Position numbers and translations under genes: made by a program. Below, one piece after another: positions 19,507-27,776 of a stretch of 64,000 bases of DNA (position 1 is its first letter; each line of letters opens with the position of its first letter). Source of the DNA: Oscillospiraceae bacterium (GTDB taxonomy: Bacteria; Bacillota; Clostridia; Oscillospirales; Ruminococcaceae); contig SVNC01000001.1 in assembly GCA_015067025.1 (NCBI GenBank), positions 62,001 to 126,000 of the forward strand, written 5' to 3'. Under the pieces are notes generated by a model. That model made no database searches, was not told the DNA's origin, and saw nothing but the letters and a program-made list of their open reading frames with translations.

Positions 19507-20046
19507 TTACTGTTTTAATAAAAGTAAATAATTTAAAGTGTTCTTACCTTCAAGAATATATATTTCGCAGGAATCTCCGACGCTTGAGCTGGGATCATAG
19601 CTTAAAAACTGTGAACAGAAAACGGTAGACGGTACAAAATCAGCGTCTGTTATCTGACATTCCAGATGGTACTTACTATGAGTTCTGCCGGATGAAGTGG
19701 TATTCTCGTGGCGGACTGCCTTTTTCACTTTTCCGGGGTATTTTCTGCCCTTCTTCATCATAGCGGTATAGGTAAAAAGATTTCTTAACACATTTATTAT
19801 ACCGACAACTCCCGCAATAGCCATAAGTGATACAATAACGATTCCTGAAACGGGACCGAACAGATCTGTTTCGTTGTTACCCTTATCAGGGTAAAGATCG
19901 GGCGGCTTCGGTGCATTCATAGAATTTACGATAAGTACGATAATAAATACACAGAATGCTATCCAGCAAAGACACAGTAAAAAGGTTGATATCTGCGGCT
20001 TTCTGCATTCCTTAAGCTTCAGAATTTTCAGATTGTTCGTTTTCAT
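19507..20046 (-). CDS. Small membrane protein, DUF3592-like
   Basis: 179 aa with two membrane segments (about 20-42 and 65-88) and a soluble C-terminal domain of about 80 residues. The domain pattern (GKVKKAVRHENTTSSGR, YHLECQITD, VGDSCEIYI) resembles the second-domain family at 39396-41727, so it may be a dispersed paralogue. Function unknown. AGGAGT precedes the ATG. Confidence 0.75.
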   Translation of the reverse strand: MKTNNLKILKLKECRKPQISTFLLCLCWIAFCVFIIVLIVNSMNAPKPPDLYPDKGNNETDLFGPVSGIVIVSLMAIAGVVGIINVLRNLFTYTAMMKKGRKYPGKVKKAVRHENTTSSGRTHSKYHLECQITDADFVPSTVFCSQFLSYDPSSSVGDSCEIYILEGKNTLNYLLLLKQ

Positions 20047-20125
20047 GTATTACTCCTATAACAAGCGTTTTATTCATTTTATCACATAAATTTCTATCGG
20101 TCAATAAATTTTTTTGCCAAACCTC

Positions 20126-20160
20126 TTGACAAGTTAATAATAATATGATATTATCATATT
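20126..20160 (+). promoter_or_regulatory. Promoter and palindromic operator of the NAD salvage operon
   Basis: TTGACA at 20126-20131, 17-bp spacer, TATTAT at 20149-20154. A perfect palindrome with 9-bp arms (AATATGATA at 20142-20150, T, TATCATATT at 20152-20160) spans the -10 box. The first gene encodes an NrtR-type regulator, so autorepression through this site is the simplest model. The ribosome-binding site downstream (AAGGAGGTGA at 20179) is a complete match to the anti-SD. Confidence 0.75.
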
Positions 20161-20192
20161 GTAAATAACAAATACGTTAAGGAGGTGAGAGC

Positions 20193-21008
20193 TTGGAATC
20201 TGAAAAGAAATTTCTTGAAGTGTATGATATAGAAAGCTACGACAGACCATCGGTAGCAACCGATATTGTAGTCTACGCCATACGGGAGGATGACAGCGAC
20301 AGCTTCCGCAAGGATCCCGAAAAAAAGCTGTCGGTACTAATGATAGAACGTGGCGAGTATCCCTTTAAGAATAAATGGGCGCTTCCCGGAGGATTTGTCA
20401 GAATGGACGAAACAGTACCTGAAGCGGCTCTCAGAGAAGTGAGAGAAGAAACCGGTGTAAATCCATCCGCACTTATCTATACGGGAGTATTCAGCAATCT
20501 TAATCGTGATCCAAGAGGAAGAATAATATCAAACGCATTTACTTGTATATTAAAGGATTGCGAAAAGCTTACTGCGGGCACAGACGCTAAAAACGCACAG
20601 TGGTTTGATATAAGACTAACTGAAGAAAATAAAAAATACAAACTCACCCTTACAAACGGTGATATCATACTCTCTGTTGAAATTTGTGAAAGTAAAAGCA
20701 AGGAAGGGATGAAGGAATACACCGTAGCTGATAATCCCCCTTTTGCCTTTGACCACGCAGAAATAATCCTGACATCTTTAAAACAGATAAGAAGTAAGGC
20801 GGAGAATTTCGGACTTATCTTTGATTTTCTACCCGATGAATTTACCCTTGCAGAGCTACAGAGGGTGCAGGAAGTGATAACGGGTAAGACTTCCGTCCCT
20901 GCAAATTTCAGACGAAAGGTCTGCGAATACGTTGAAGAAACAGGCAATATGTCAGGCGGTGCAGGACACAGACCCGCAATGCTCTACAGAAAGAAGGTGC
21001 TTTTATGA
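20193..21008 (+). CDS. nrtR: NrtR-type NUDIX transcriptional regulator of NAD metabolism
   Basis: N-terminal NUDIX domain (about 20-160) fused to a C-terminal winged-helix-like region (about 185-260; FTLAELQRVQEVITG, VPANFRRKV, HRPAMLYR). This is the NrtR arrangement, in which ADP-ribose binding relieves repression of NAD genes. The NUDIX box is intact (G-x5-E-x7-REVREETGV), so hydrolase activity may be retained, unlike in some NrtR proteins. TTG start, set by a perfect ribosome-binding site. The gene opens an operon with three NAD-linked genes, and its stop overlaps the next start (ATGA). Confidence 0.88.
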   Translation: MESEKKFLEVYDIESYDRPSVATDIVVYAIREDDSDSFRKDPEKKLSVLMIERGEYPFKNKWALPGGFVRMDETVPEAALREVREETGVNPSALIYTGVFSNLNRDPRGRIISNAFTCILKDCEKLTAGTDAKNAQWFDIRLTEENKKYKLTLTNGDIILSVEICESKSKEGMKEYTVADNPPFAFDHAEIILTSLKQIRSKAENFGLIFDFLPDEFTLAELQRVQEVITGKTSVPANFRRKVCEYVEETGNMSGGAGHRPAMLYRKKVLL

Positions 21009-21583
21009 AGCTAAGTAAAAAGCAGGCTTACGAGCTTTTGATAAGCGGACTAAGTAATCCCGATGAGATACGCTACGTGGCACATTCAAAGTACGTGGGA
21101 GATTTAGCAGGGATGATTGCAGAAGAGCTTTCTCTTGACAGTGAATATGCATCAGTGCTTGGTTATCTTCACGATATCGGAAGAAAGTATGAATCTGACA
21201 ATCACATTTACGCAGGCTATGAATATCTTAAGGACAACGGATATGACGAATACGCCTTTATCTGTCTTACCCACTCCTTTTTAAATAACGATATAGAGTG
21301 TATTTGCGGATGTTTTTTAAGTCCCGATAGCAGAGGGTATAGTGAAGTAAAGGAGTTTGTAAAAAATCACCCTTATACTATATACGATAAGATAATACAG
21401 ACCTGTGATCTTCTGTGCCTACACTCAGGCGGTACATCCTTAGAAGACAGAATAGAGGATATTGAGCAGAGAAAAGGAACGCATTATAAATCGATGTATC
21501 ACAAAGAAACGGCATTTTCTCAGAAAGAAGAAATAGAAAAGCTGCTCGGGCATTCAATTTACGATTTTTATGACAGCTTATAA
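21005..21583 (+). CDS. HD-domain hydrolase in the NAD operon
   Basis: 192-aa HD-superfamily phosphohydrolase. The metal motif is in YLHDIGRKYE, with further histidines in NHIYAGYEYL and LTHSF. It resembles YqeK-type HD proteins, but its substrate cannot be told from sequence. Start overlaps the nrtR stop by four bases, so the two are translationally coupled. Placement between the NAD regulator and the salvage enzymes suggests a role in nucleotide or NAD turnover. Confidence 0.8.
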   Translation: MKLSKKQAYELLISGLSNPDEIRYVAHSKYVGDLAGMIAEELSLDSEYASVLGYLHDIGRKYESDNHIYAGYEYLKDNGYDEYAFICLTHSFLNNDIECICGCFLSPDSRGYSEVKEFVKNHPYTIYDKIIQTCDLLCLHSGGTSLEDRIEDIEQRKGTHYKSMYHKETAFSQKEEIEKLLGHSIYDFYDSL

Positions 21584-21600
21584 GCAGAAAGGAAAAGGTT

Positions 21601-22128
21601 ATGAAAAAGTTTTTGATAGTTATAGATATGCAGAAGGACTTTGTAGACGGTGCTTTAGGAACAGAAGAAGCGGTTAAGATAGTTCCTTTTGTAGAAGAAA
21701 AAGTAAGGAGCTTCGATGGTGAAATAATAGTAACCTACGATACACATTTTGAAAACTATATGGATACGGCAGAGGGCAAAAAGCTCCCCGCACCTCACTG
21801 CATAAAGGGAACGGATGGTTGGAAGCTTGATAGCACAGTTGCAGATGCTCTTTCGGGCAGAAGCTACATAGAAGTTGAAAAGCTTACCTTCGGCTCAGCA
21901 GATCTCCCTGCGATAGTAAGAACAGCGGCGAGAAATGAGGATTTTTCGATAGAGCTTATCGGACTTTGCACAGATATATGTGTTGTAAGTAACGCACTTT
22001 TATTAAAGGCTAATTTCCCTGAAGCAGAAATCTCCGTTGATGCGAAATGTTGTGCAGGAGTATCGGTAGAAAGCCACAATGCGGCACTTTTAACAATGAA
22101 ATGCTGTCAGATAGATATAAAGGAATGA
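21601..22128 (+). CDS. pncA: Isochorismatase-family cysteine hydrolase, probable nicotinamidase
   Basis: Probably deamidates nicotinamide to nicotinate for the downstream PncB. The catalytic triad candidates are Asp in DMQKDFVDG, Lys in EKLTFGS and Cys in LCTDICVVS. PAPHCIKGTDGW matches the nicotinamidase substrate block. The metal-binding DxHxxH stretch reads DTHFEN, so the middle histidine is missing and a related amidase cannot be excluded. Operon context with nadE and pncB is the main support for nicotinamidase. Confidence 0.78.
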   Translation: MKKFLIVIDMQKDFVDGALGTEEAVKIVPFVEEKVRSFDGEIIVTYDTHFENYMDTAEGKKLPAPHCIKGTDGWKLDSTVADALSGRSYIEVEKLTFGSADLPAIVRTAARNEDFSIELIGLCTDICVVSNALLLKANFPEAEISVDAKCCAGVSVESHNAALLTMKCCQIDIKE

Positions 22129-22140
22129 GAGGTATATAAT

Positions 22141-22869
22141 ATGAATTTCAATGCAGAAAAAGTAAAGAATGATTGCGTACAGTGGATAAGAGATTTTTTT
22201 GAAGAAAACGGCAAGGGCTGTAATGCAGTTGTCGGTATATCAGGCGGCAAGGATAGCTCTATAGTAGCGGCACTTTGTGTAGAAGCACTGGGCAAAGACA
22301 GAGTAATAGGAGTGCTTATGCCTTGCGGAGAGCAACACGATATTGATATGGCACAGCTTCTTGTTGATACACTTGATATAAAGCATTTTGTAGTAAATAT
22401 CAAGGACGCAGTTGAAGGAATTACCAAGGCTATCCCCTTTGAAATGTCTAATCAGAGTGTTGTTAATCTCCCTCCCCGTATCAGAATGGCAACGTTATAT
22501 GCAGTATCCCAGAGCCATAACGGACGAGTTGCAAATACCTGCAATCTGTCTGAAGACTGGGTAGGATATTCTACCCGTTACGGTGATGCGGCAGGTGATT
22601 TCTCCCCCTGCTCAAATCTCACAGTAGCAGAAATGAAGCAGATAGGCAGACTTTTAGGACTGCCTGACGTGCTTGTTGATAAAGTCCCCATCGACGGACT
22701 TTGTGGTAAAACTGACGAAGAAAACCTCGGATTTACCTACGCAGAGCTTGATTTATATATAAGAGAAGGAATTGAACCGGCTCCCGAAAAGAAGGAAAGA
22801 ATAGATCATCTTCACAGAATAAACCAGTTCAAATTACAGCTTATGCCAAGCTTTAAGCCCGAATTTTAA
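22141..22869 (+). CDS. nadE: Ammonia-dependent NAD synthetase
   Basis: Amidates nicotinate adenine dinucleotide to NAD+. The ATP pyrophosphatase P-loop is GISGGKDSS near residue 33, and NLSEDWVGYSTRYGDAAGDFSP is the NaAD-binding block. At 242 aa it lacks the glutaminase domain, so it uses ammonia. It sits between the pncA-like gene and pncB. Confidence 0.95.
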   Translation: MNFNAEKVKNDCVQWIRDFFEENGKGCNAVVGISGGKDSSIVAALCVEALGKDRVIGVLMPCGEQHDIDMAQLLVDTLDIKHFVVNIKDAVEGITKAIPFEMSNQSVVNLPPRIRMATLYAVSQSHNGRVANTCNLSEDWVGYSTRYGDAAGDFSPCSNLTVAEMKQIGRLLGLPDVLVDKVPIDGLCGKTDEENLGFTYAELDLYIREGIEPAPEKKERIDHLHRINQFKLQLMPSFKPEF

Positions 22870-22889
22870 TTTGCGAAAGGATTTTTGAT

Positions 22890-24083
22890 ATGAAACTACA
22901 GCCTATCGTTATATCTTTACTTGATACTGATTTATACAAGTTCAATATGAATCAGGTAATATTTCATAAGCACACAGACTTATGCGGACAGTATTATTTC
23001 AAATGCCGCAATACCGACGTGAGATTTACAAAGGAAATGGCACAGGAAATAAGCGAGCAGGTGGATCACCTCTGCACGCTTAAATTCACAAATGACGAGC
23101 TCAGCTACCTTCGTTCCATCCGCTTTATCAAGGATGACTACGTGGAGTTTTTAAGACTCTGGCATCCTATAAGAGATTACGTAACAGTAAAGTTACTCGA
23201 AGATGGCGAGCTTCAGATAGTTGTTGACGGACCTTTATTCTCTGCAATGCAGTTTGAAATTTATCTGCTTGAAATAGTAAACGAAGTATATTTCAGAATG
23301 AATTATGATTATGACGTACTTTTAAAATCAGCAGAAGAAAAGCTTGATGCTAAGATAAAGGCTCTTAACGACGGTACGTATAACTTTATCTTTGCAGAAT
23401 TCGGTTGCCGCAGAAGATTATCAAGAGAGTGGGAGAACGTGGTTGTAAAGCGTTTTGCTACAGAAACAAAGAACTGTATCGGTACGTCCAACGTTTATCT
23501 TGCAAAGAAGTATGGAATTACTCCCATAGGTACTTACGCCCACGAATTCGTGCAGATGTATCAAGGCATTGATTCTATCCCTCTTGCATATACAAACCAT
23601 TTTGCAATGCAGGACTGGTATGATGAATATAAGGGTGATAACGGTACGGCACTTACCGATACTATAACAACGGATTTATTCCTGCTTGATTTTGACAGAT
23701 CTATGGTGAATAACTATACAGGTGTCCGTCACGACAGCGGAGATCCATACGCCTGGGGCGACAGAATGATAGAGCATTATAAGAAGTATGGAGTTGACCC
23801 CAAAACAAAGCTTCTATTATTCAGTGACAGCCTGAATTTTGACAAGGCTCAGGCGTTACATAACTATTTTGCCGATAAGACAAAGGTTTCCTTTGGTATA
23901 GGAACGTTTTGCTCAAACGATACCTGCGAAAAGGCACTGAACATAGTTATAAAGCTTCAGTACGTAAACGGCAGACCCGTTGCAAAGCTCTCCGACACAC
24001 CCTCTAAGGCAATGTGTAAGGATGAGCAGTATCTCGATTACTTAAAACGCTCTGTTGAATTCAGACTTGGCAGGGAGAAATGA
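22890..24083 (+). CDS. pncB: Nicotinate phosphoribosyltransferase
   Basis: Forms nicotinate mononucleotide from nicotinate and PRPP. Family blocks seen: LLDTDLYKFNMNQVIFH at the N-terminus, EFGCRRRLS, GTSNVYLAKKYGI, GTYAHEF and VRHDSGDPYAWG. The 397-aa length matches the short bacterial form. With nadE and the nicotinamidase it makes a salvage route from nicotinamide to NAD that lacks only the adenylyltransferase (nadD), not seen here. Confidence 0.95.
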   Translation: MKLQPIVISLLDTDLYKFNMNQVIFHKHTDLCGQYYFKCRNTDVRFTKEMAQEISEQVDHLCTLKFTNDELSYLRSIRFIKDDYVEFLRLWHPIRDYVTVKLLEDGELQIVVDGPLFSAMQFEIYLLEIVNEVYFRMNYDYDVLLKSAEEKLDAKIKALNDGTYNFIFAEFGCRRRLSREWENVVVKRFATETKNCIGTSNVYLAKKYGITPIGTYAHEFVQMYQGIDSIPLAYTNHFAMQDWYDEYKGDNGTALTDTITTDLFLLDFDRSMVNNYTGVRHDSGDPYAWGDRMIEHYKKYGVDPKTKLLLFSDSLNFDKAQALHNYFADKTKVSFGIGTFCSNDTCEKALNIVIKLQYVNGRPVAKLSDTPSKAMCKDEQYLDYLKRSVEFRLGREK

Positions 24084-24087
24084 ATTG

Positions 24088-24429
24088 ATGATACAAAAGT
24101 ACAAACTTCGTTTCTTTATTGAATGGGGTGGAAGTATTCTATGGGCTGATGCTTCTGATAAAGCTACGTATAAAAAGTTTAACATCGGTCCGATAGAGCC
24201 TGAGCAACTGAACGTATCAGAAGAATTATGTATGGAATTGCACAGTCTGGAAGATGAGTGGCAGACCTCACTGAATTGGGAATATCCCCCCGATCCATCT
24301 CCGTGGAGTGATGAGCAATTTGATGATTTTTTCAAAAGGTTGAAATCTGCTTATCAAAAATTGTGTGATGAGTTGAAAGATAGTTGTGATATCGCTTTTT
24401 GTATGGCGGAAGAGAATGACGAAACATAA
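24088..24429 (+). CDS. Hypothetical acidic protein after pncB
   Basis: 113 aa, acidic and rich in Trp and aromatic residues (FFIEWGGSILWA, DEWQTSLNWEY, PWSDEQFDDFFKRL). It starts 4 bases after the pncB stop with AGGGAGA at proper spacing and ends just before a strong terminator, so it is the last gene of the NAD operon transcript. I do not recognise the family and see no signal peptide or membrane segment. Confidence 0.65.
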   Translation: MIQKYKLRFFIEWGGSILWADASDKATYKKFNIGPIEPEQLNVSEELCMELHSLEDEWQTSLNWEYPPDPSPWSDEQFDDFFKRLKSAYQKLCDELKDSCDIAFCMAEENDET

Positions 24430-24430
24430 A

Positions 24431-24463
24431 AACAAAGCCATCGGCATTGCCGATGGCTTTGTT
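24431..24463 (+). terminator. Terminator of the NAD operon
   Basis: Nearly perfect 15-16 bp inverted repeat (24431-24446 with 24448-24463) starting one base after the last gene. It begins with AACAAAGCC and ends with GGCTTTGTT. Confidence 0.8.
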
Positions 24464-24595
24464 GTATAGTAATGACACAGGACTTACGAATTGGATGGTT
24501 TCAACTCCTGAACGGTATAACAAAAGATTTTTTTATGTTTATAGGTATGAATTCTCACAGTTTTAGTGAAATCGTTCGCTAATGCTCACGGTGAA

Positions 24596-24780
24596 ATAAT
24601 TTACTTCGTAAATTATGAAATTTGATGCTGTCGCATCAAGTGAAATTAAATCCGTCCTACTTCCCGACAAAGTCGGATTTCGTCACGCTAGTGATTTCAT
24701 CCCACGAAAGTGGGATTTATCCCGTCCGCAAGGACGGATTTAGTTGAAAAAAGCTCATTGCTTTCGCAATGAGCTTTTTT
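24596..24780. repeat. Array of seven consecutive unrelated hairpins
   Basis: Hairpins at 24596-24616, 24622-24639, 24664-24676, 24683-24694, 24699-24716, 24722-24737 and 24747-24780. Stems are perfect but differ in sequence; loops include stable GAAA and GCAA tetraloops. Several are joined by a shared TGAAAT spacer or its complement. The last has a 15-bp stem with A and T runs and works as a terminator on either strand. Confidence 0.8.
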
Positions 24781-24781
24781 C

Positions 24782-24864
24782 TGGTACGGGTAACAGGAAT
24801 CGAACCTGCACGGTCTCCCGCCAGAACCTAAATCTGGTGCGTCTGCCAGTTCCGCCATACCCGC
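24782..24864 (-). tRNA. tRNA-Leu (anticodon TAG)
   Basis: Cloverleaf read on the minus strand. Acceptor GCGGGTA pairs with TACCCGT, anticodon stem CCAGA/TCTGG with loop TTTAGGT, short variable arm, T arm GGTTCGATTCC, CCA end encoded. Confidence 0.93.
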
Positions 24865-24900
24865 ATATTAACTTACTTTATAACACCTGTAAAAATAAAA

Positions 24901-24927
24901 CTACGCTGAATAAAATATTCAGCGTAG
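24901..24927 (-). terminator. Terminator between tRNA-Ser and tRNA-Leu
   Basis: Perfect 12-bp stem (24901-24912 with 24916-24927). On the minus strand it follows tRNA-Ser by two bases and is followed by a T-rich run. tRNA-Leu would therefore need read-through or its own promoter in 24865-24900, where only a weak TATAAA-like box is visible. Confidence 0.75.
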
Positions 24928-24929
24928 AA

Positions 24930-25021
24930 TGGCGGAAAGAGAGGGATTCGAACCCTCGAACGGGTATTAGCCGTTACACGATTTCCAATCGTGCGCCTTA
25001 GACCAGCTCAGCCATCTTTCC
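24930..25021 (-). tRNA. tRNA-Ser (anticodon GGA)
   Basis: Minus strand. Acceptor GGAAAGA/TCTTTCC, discriminator G, encoded CCA, anticodon stem CACGA/TCGTG with loop TTGGAAA, and the long variable arm typical of serine tRNAs. Confidence 0.94.
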
Positions 25022-25110
25022 ACGACTTTAATATTTTATCACATTTTTTTGAAATAGTCAAGTCTTTTTTGAAATTTTTTTGTATTTGTGTTATGTAAAA
25101 AATTCTACCC

Positions 25111-25139
25111 TTGATTTTTTTAAAAACCTGTGCTATTAT
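25111..25139 (+). promoter_or_regulatory. Promoter of the two-component operon
   Basis: TTGATT at 25111-25116, 17-bp spacer, TATTAT at 25134-25139, 33 bases before the response regulator. The ACCGCTT repeats of the lipoprotein promoter are absent here. Confidence 0.7.
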
Positions 25140-25171
25140 ATTCTAAAATTAAGACAGAAAGAGGTGGTATT

Positions 25172-25876
25172 ATGAAAATTTCGGTATGCGATGACGAAAA
25201 GAGCTTTGCAGAGGGACTTATATCAGAAATATCAGCCTTTTTCCTTGAAAGAAATATCGAATGTGAATTCCGTTATTTCTCTGAGGGAGAAGAATTTTTA
25301 TCGTCAATAAAAGAAAATAATGATTACGAACTTATCTTTATGGATATAAACCTTATCAGTGCCGATGGGGTAAATATCGTATCGAAGCTTCGTGATATGG
25401 AAATAACCACTCCCGTTATATTTGTTACGAGCCTTGAGAATAGAGCCATAGACGGTTATGACGTAGATGCCTTCGGCTTTGTGGTAAAAAAGAGCTATAA
25501 GGAAAAGCTACCCCGTGTTCTCACAAAGCTTTACGATAAGCTTTATAATAAAAAAACAATGGCAATACACGAAAAGGACAGCACCGAGATTATGAACACC
25601 GAGGATATTTTATATATCGAATCGGACAAGCGTGCAAGTGTAGTCCATACTTTAACAGGAATTTTAAACGATATCCGCCCTATAGGACAGATAAGCACAG
25701 AGCTTTCGGCAGATGATTTTGTTGAGGTGTTTAAATCTGTCTACGTAAATATAGCAAAAATAAAAAGAATAAATAACGATACGGTAATTCTTGAAAATGA
25801 AGATTCCTTGCCGCTCAGCCGACGCAACAGAAAGAACGTTATGTATGCAGTTATGAAGAAGGTGGGCGGACGATGA
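25172..25876 (+). CDS. LytTR-family response regulator (AgrA-like)
   Basis: Receiver domain (about 1-120; acidic pair in VCDDEK, phospho-acceptor D58 in IFMDINL, VTS and the KKS lysine region) followed by a LytTR DNA-binding domain (about 130-234; DILYIESDKRASVVHT, FVEVFKSVYVNIAKI, LPLSRRNRKNVM). LytTR proteins bind pairs of short direct repeats one face of the helix apart. Such a pair lies at 27777-27809 before the lipoprotein genes. ATG 25172 is chosen for its GAGGTGG; upstream in-frame codons are unlikely. Its stop overlaps the kinase start (ATGA). Confidence 0.92.
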   Translation: MKISVCDDEKSFAEGLISEISAFFLERNIECEFRYFSEGEEFLSSIKENNDYELIFMDINLISADGVNIVSKLRDMEITTPVIFVTSLENRAIDGYDVDAFGFVVKKSYKEKLPRVLTKLYDKLYNKKTMAIHEKDSTEIMNTEDILYIESDKRASVVHTLTGILNDIRPIGQISTELSADDFVEVFKSVYVNIAKIKRINNDTVILENEDSLPLSRRNRKNVMYAVMKKVGGR

Positions 25877-27771
25877 AGAGTTATAAAAAAAGCTTGCTTT
25901 TCTTTATGCTTGCGATCTTATTTATAGTGAGCATAAACAGTGCTATCTTCTACTATACCGCCTGCATAGGCAGCACTGTAAAAAGCACGGATTGTTACGG
26001 TCAGACCTATGAAACGGATAAGGAGACTGTATCACAGATAATAAGCATTACCGAAAAATATGGTGATAATTATGTTGTTATGGCACAGGAGCTTCATGAA
26101 GAATGGTCTGTATTGTCTGAGCTGCTGTATAACCTCAGAGAACTTCAGAAGTACGGCTCTACCCTTGAAGAGGTTAAGAAAACCGAAAATCTCAGCACAG
26201 AAAAAAAGGAAATGATTAATAATCTTATTTCCTACTATGGAAATGAGGATGTCAATATAGCGTCAGCAATAGAGAATATAAGTAAAAAGACGACTATATT
26301 CAATGCGGCGGTAACTAATACGGATAAATATACCGACTATGACAGCTTTATAAAATCCGTATCTGATAACGCAGACTTTATGCTGGAAATTTCAATCTAT
26401 AAAAATGACCTTTTCGCCGTAAACAATATAGAAAAAACAAAATCTGACTATAATGCTTTGAGCGGACTCTCTCCGAAATATGCTGACGACAGTGGGCTGA
26501 GTTCGTTTTTAAATTACAGAATAACGGATATCATTGCCATTTTGTCGGTGCTTTTGCTACTTCCGTTTTTTGCGGGAATGATAAAGAGTGCAGACTCCAC
26601 CCTCACTCTTGACAGAAGATATGCGGTGATATTTCCGCTTATCCTTACAGGTGCTGTTATAGTAATGCAGGGGGCAAATCTTCTTTTTTCCGTGCTTTTT
26701 ATCGGAAAGATAGATATTTCTCTCCCGGTTCAGTCCTATCCTATACTGTTTTATTCGGGAGAAAAAATAAGTACCGGTTTACTAATTCTGCACTTTTTCC
26801 TGTCAAAGATAGTCGGTACAGTGATATTCCTGCTTTTAACTTCCTCCCTCGTTTGTATCGTTAAGGGCAGTAAGGGAGCGAAAAAGCTTGTCGGCAGTCT
26901 TGCAATAATACTTTTTGTGGTATTTGAAGCAGTTACGGTTATCTTTATGGGTGACGGCAATATTTTAAAGGAACTTAATATATTTTCCTGCTTTATGCCT
27001 GAACGTTATTTTATAAGATACATAAACGTTGATATCCTGGGTAATGCAGTATCAAGAACGGGCGTGTTTTGGGGCTTTGCTCTTGCGGTACTTCTGATAT
27101 CACTGATAGTCTTTATAAGAAGTCTTGGCAACTTTATGAAAATAGCAAGAGCAGACGCCGAGCAAAGCTATTATGACGAAATAAACAGAAAGTACGAGCA
27201 ATCCCGTGCTATCCGTCACGATATCAATAACCATCTGACTGTAATCAGCATGCTTATTGAAAAAGGCGACAGCAAGGGAGCGTTAAAGTACATAAATGAG
27301 GTCTTTGATGAAACAAGCCTTGCAATGCAGCCTCTTAAGACAGGCTCCAGCGTGCTTGACGCCTTACTGCATAAAAAGACTGAGCAAGCGTCAAAAAGCA
27401 ATATAACCTTGTCTTATGAAGTAAATGCATCGCTGAACGTGGGTATATCCGATTACGATATGTGCGTTATCTTCGGTAACATTCTTGATAACGCTATTGA
27501 AGCGGCAAAGAAAGCCGATGAAGATAAAAGAGATATAACGCTTACAGTCGGCACACAGCACGATATGCTCTATATATCCTGTCATAATTTCCATAGCAAT
27601 GATATAAAGGAGCAGGGTGACAGACTGATGACCACAAAATCAGATACCTCAATGCACGGAATAGGACTTTCCCGCATAAAGACCGTAGCGGCAAAATATG
27701 GCGGTACGGTGAAGGTAAGCTATGATGAAGCAAACTTTATGATTGAAGTATTAATACACAAAATTAAATAA
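25873..27771 (+). CDS. AgrC-like histidine kinase with a permease-like sensor region
   Basis: 632 aa, longer than usual for AgrC-type kinases. One membrane segment (about 7-29), a large outside loop (30-215), then about five more membrane segments to about residue 415. The cytoplasmic kinase has H449 in RHDINNHL (HPK10 type), N box FGNILDNAIEAAKKA and HGIGLSRIKTVAAKYGG. Residues 156-199 match the loop of the ABC permease at 35861 (residues 52-95) at about half of positions, including FAV-NI-KT--DY--LSG. The following membrane region aligns too. The sensor therefore appears to be an ABC-2 half-permease fused to a kinase. Confidence 0.9.
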   Translation: MKSYKKSLLFFMLAILFIVSINSAIFYYTACIGSTVKSTDCYGQTYETDKETVSQIISITEKYGDNYVVMAQELHEEWSVLSELLYNLRELQKYGSTLEEVKKTENLSTEKKEMINNLISYYGNEDVNIASAIENISKKTTIFNAAVTNTDKYTDYDSFIKSVSDNADFMLEISIYKNDLFAVNNIEKTKSDYNALSGLSPKYADDSGLSSFLNYRITDIIAILSVLLLLPFFAGMIKSADSTLTLDRRYAVIFPLILTGAVIVMQGANLLFSVLFIGKIDISLPVQSYPILFYSGEKISTGLLILHFFLSKIVGTVIFLLLTSSLVCIVKGSKGAKKLVGSLAIILFVVFEAVTVIFMGDGNILKELNIFSCFMPERYFIRYINVDILGNAVSRTGVFWGFALAVLLISLIVFIRSLGNFMKIARADAEQSYYDEINRKYEQSRAIRHDINNHLTVISMLIEKGDSKGALKYINEVFDETSLAMQPLKTGSSVLDALLHKKTEQASKSNITLSYEVNASLNVGISDYDMCVIFGNILDNAIEAAKKADEDKRDITLTVGTQHDMLYISCHNFHSNDIKEQGDRLMTTKSDTSMHGIGLSRIKTVAAKYGGTVKVSYDEANFMIEVLIHKIK

Positions 27772-27776
27772 AATTG

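Noticed and set aside
24596-24780. Possible CRISPR array
   Set aside because: The hairpins differ in sequence and length, spacers are short and partly shared, and there is no constant repeat of 24-40 bp and no cas gene.
24744-25001. 85-codon frame across the tRNA genes
   Set aside because: It runs through the minus-strand tRNA-Leu and tRNA-Ser genes and a terminator; a typical false protein.
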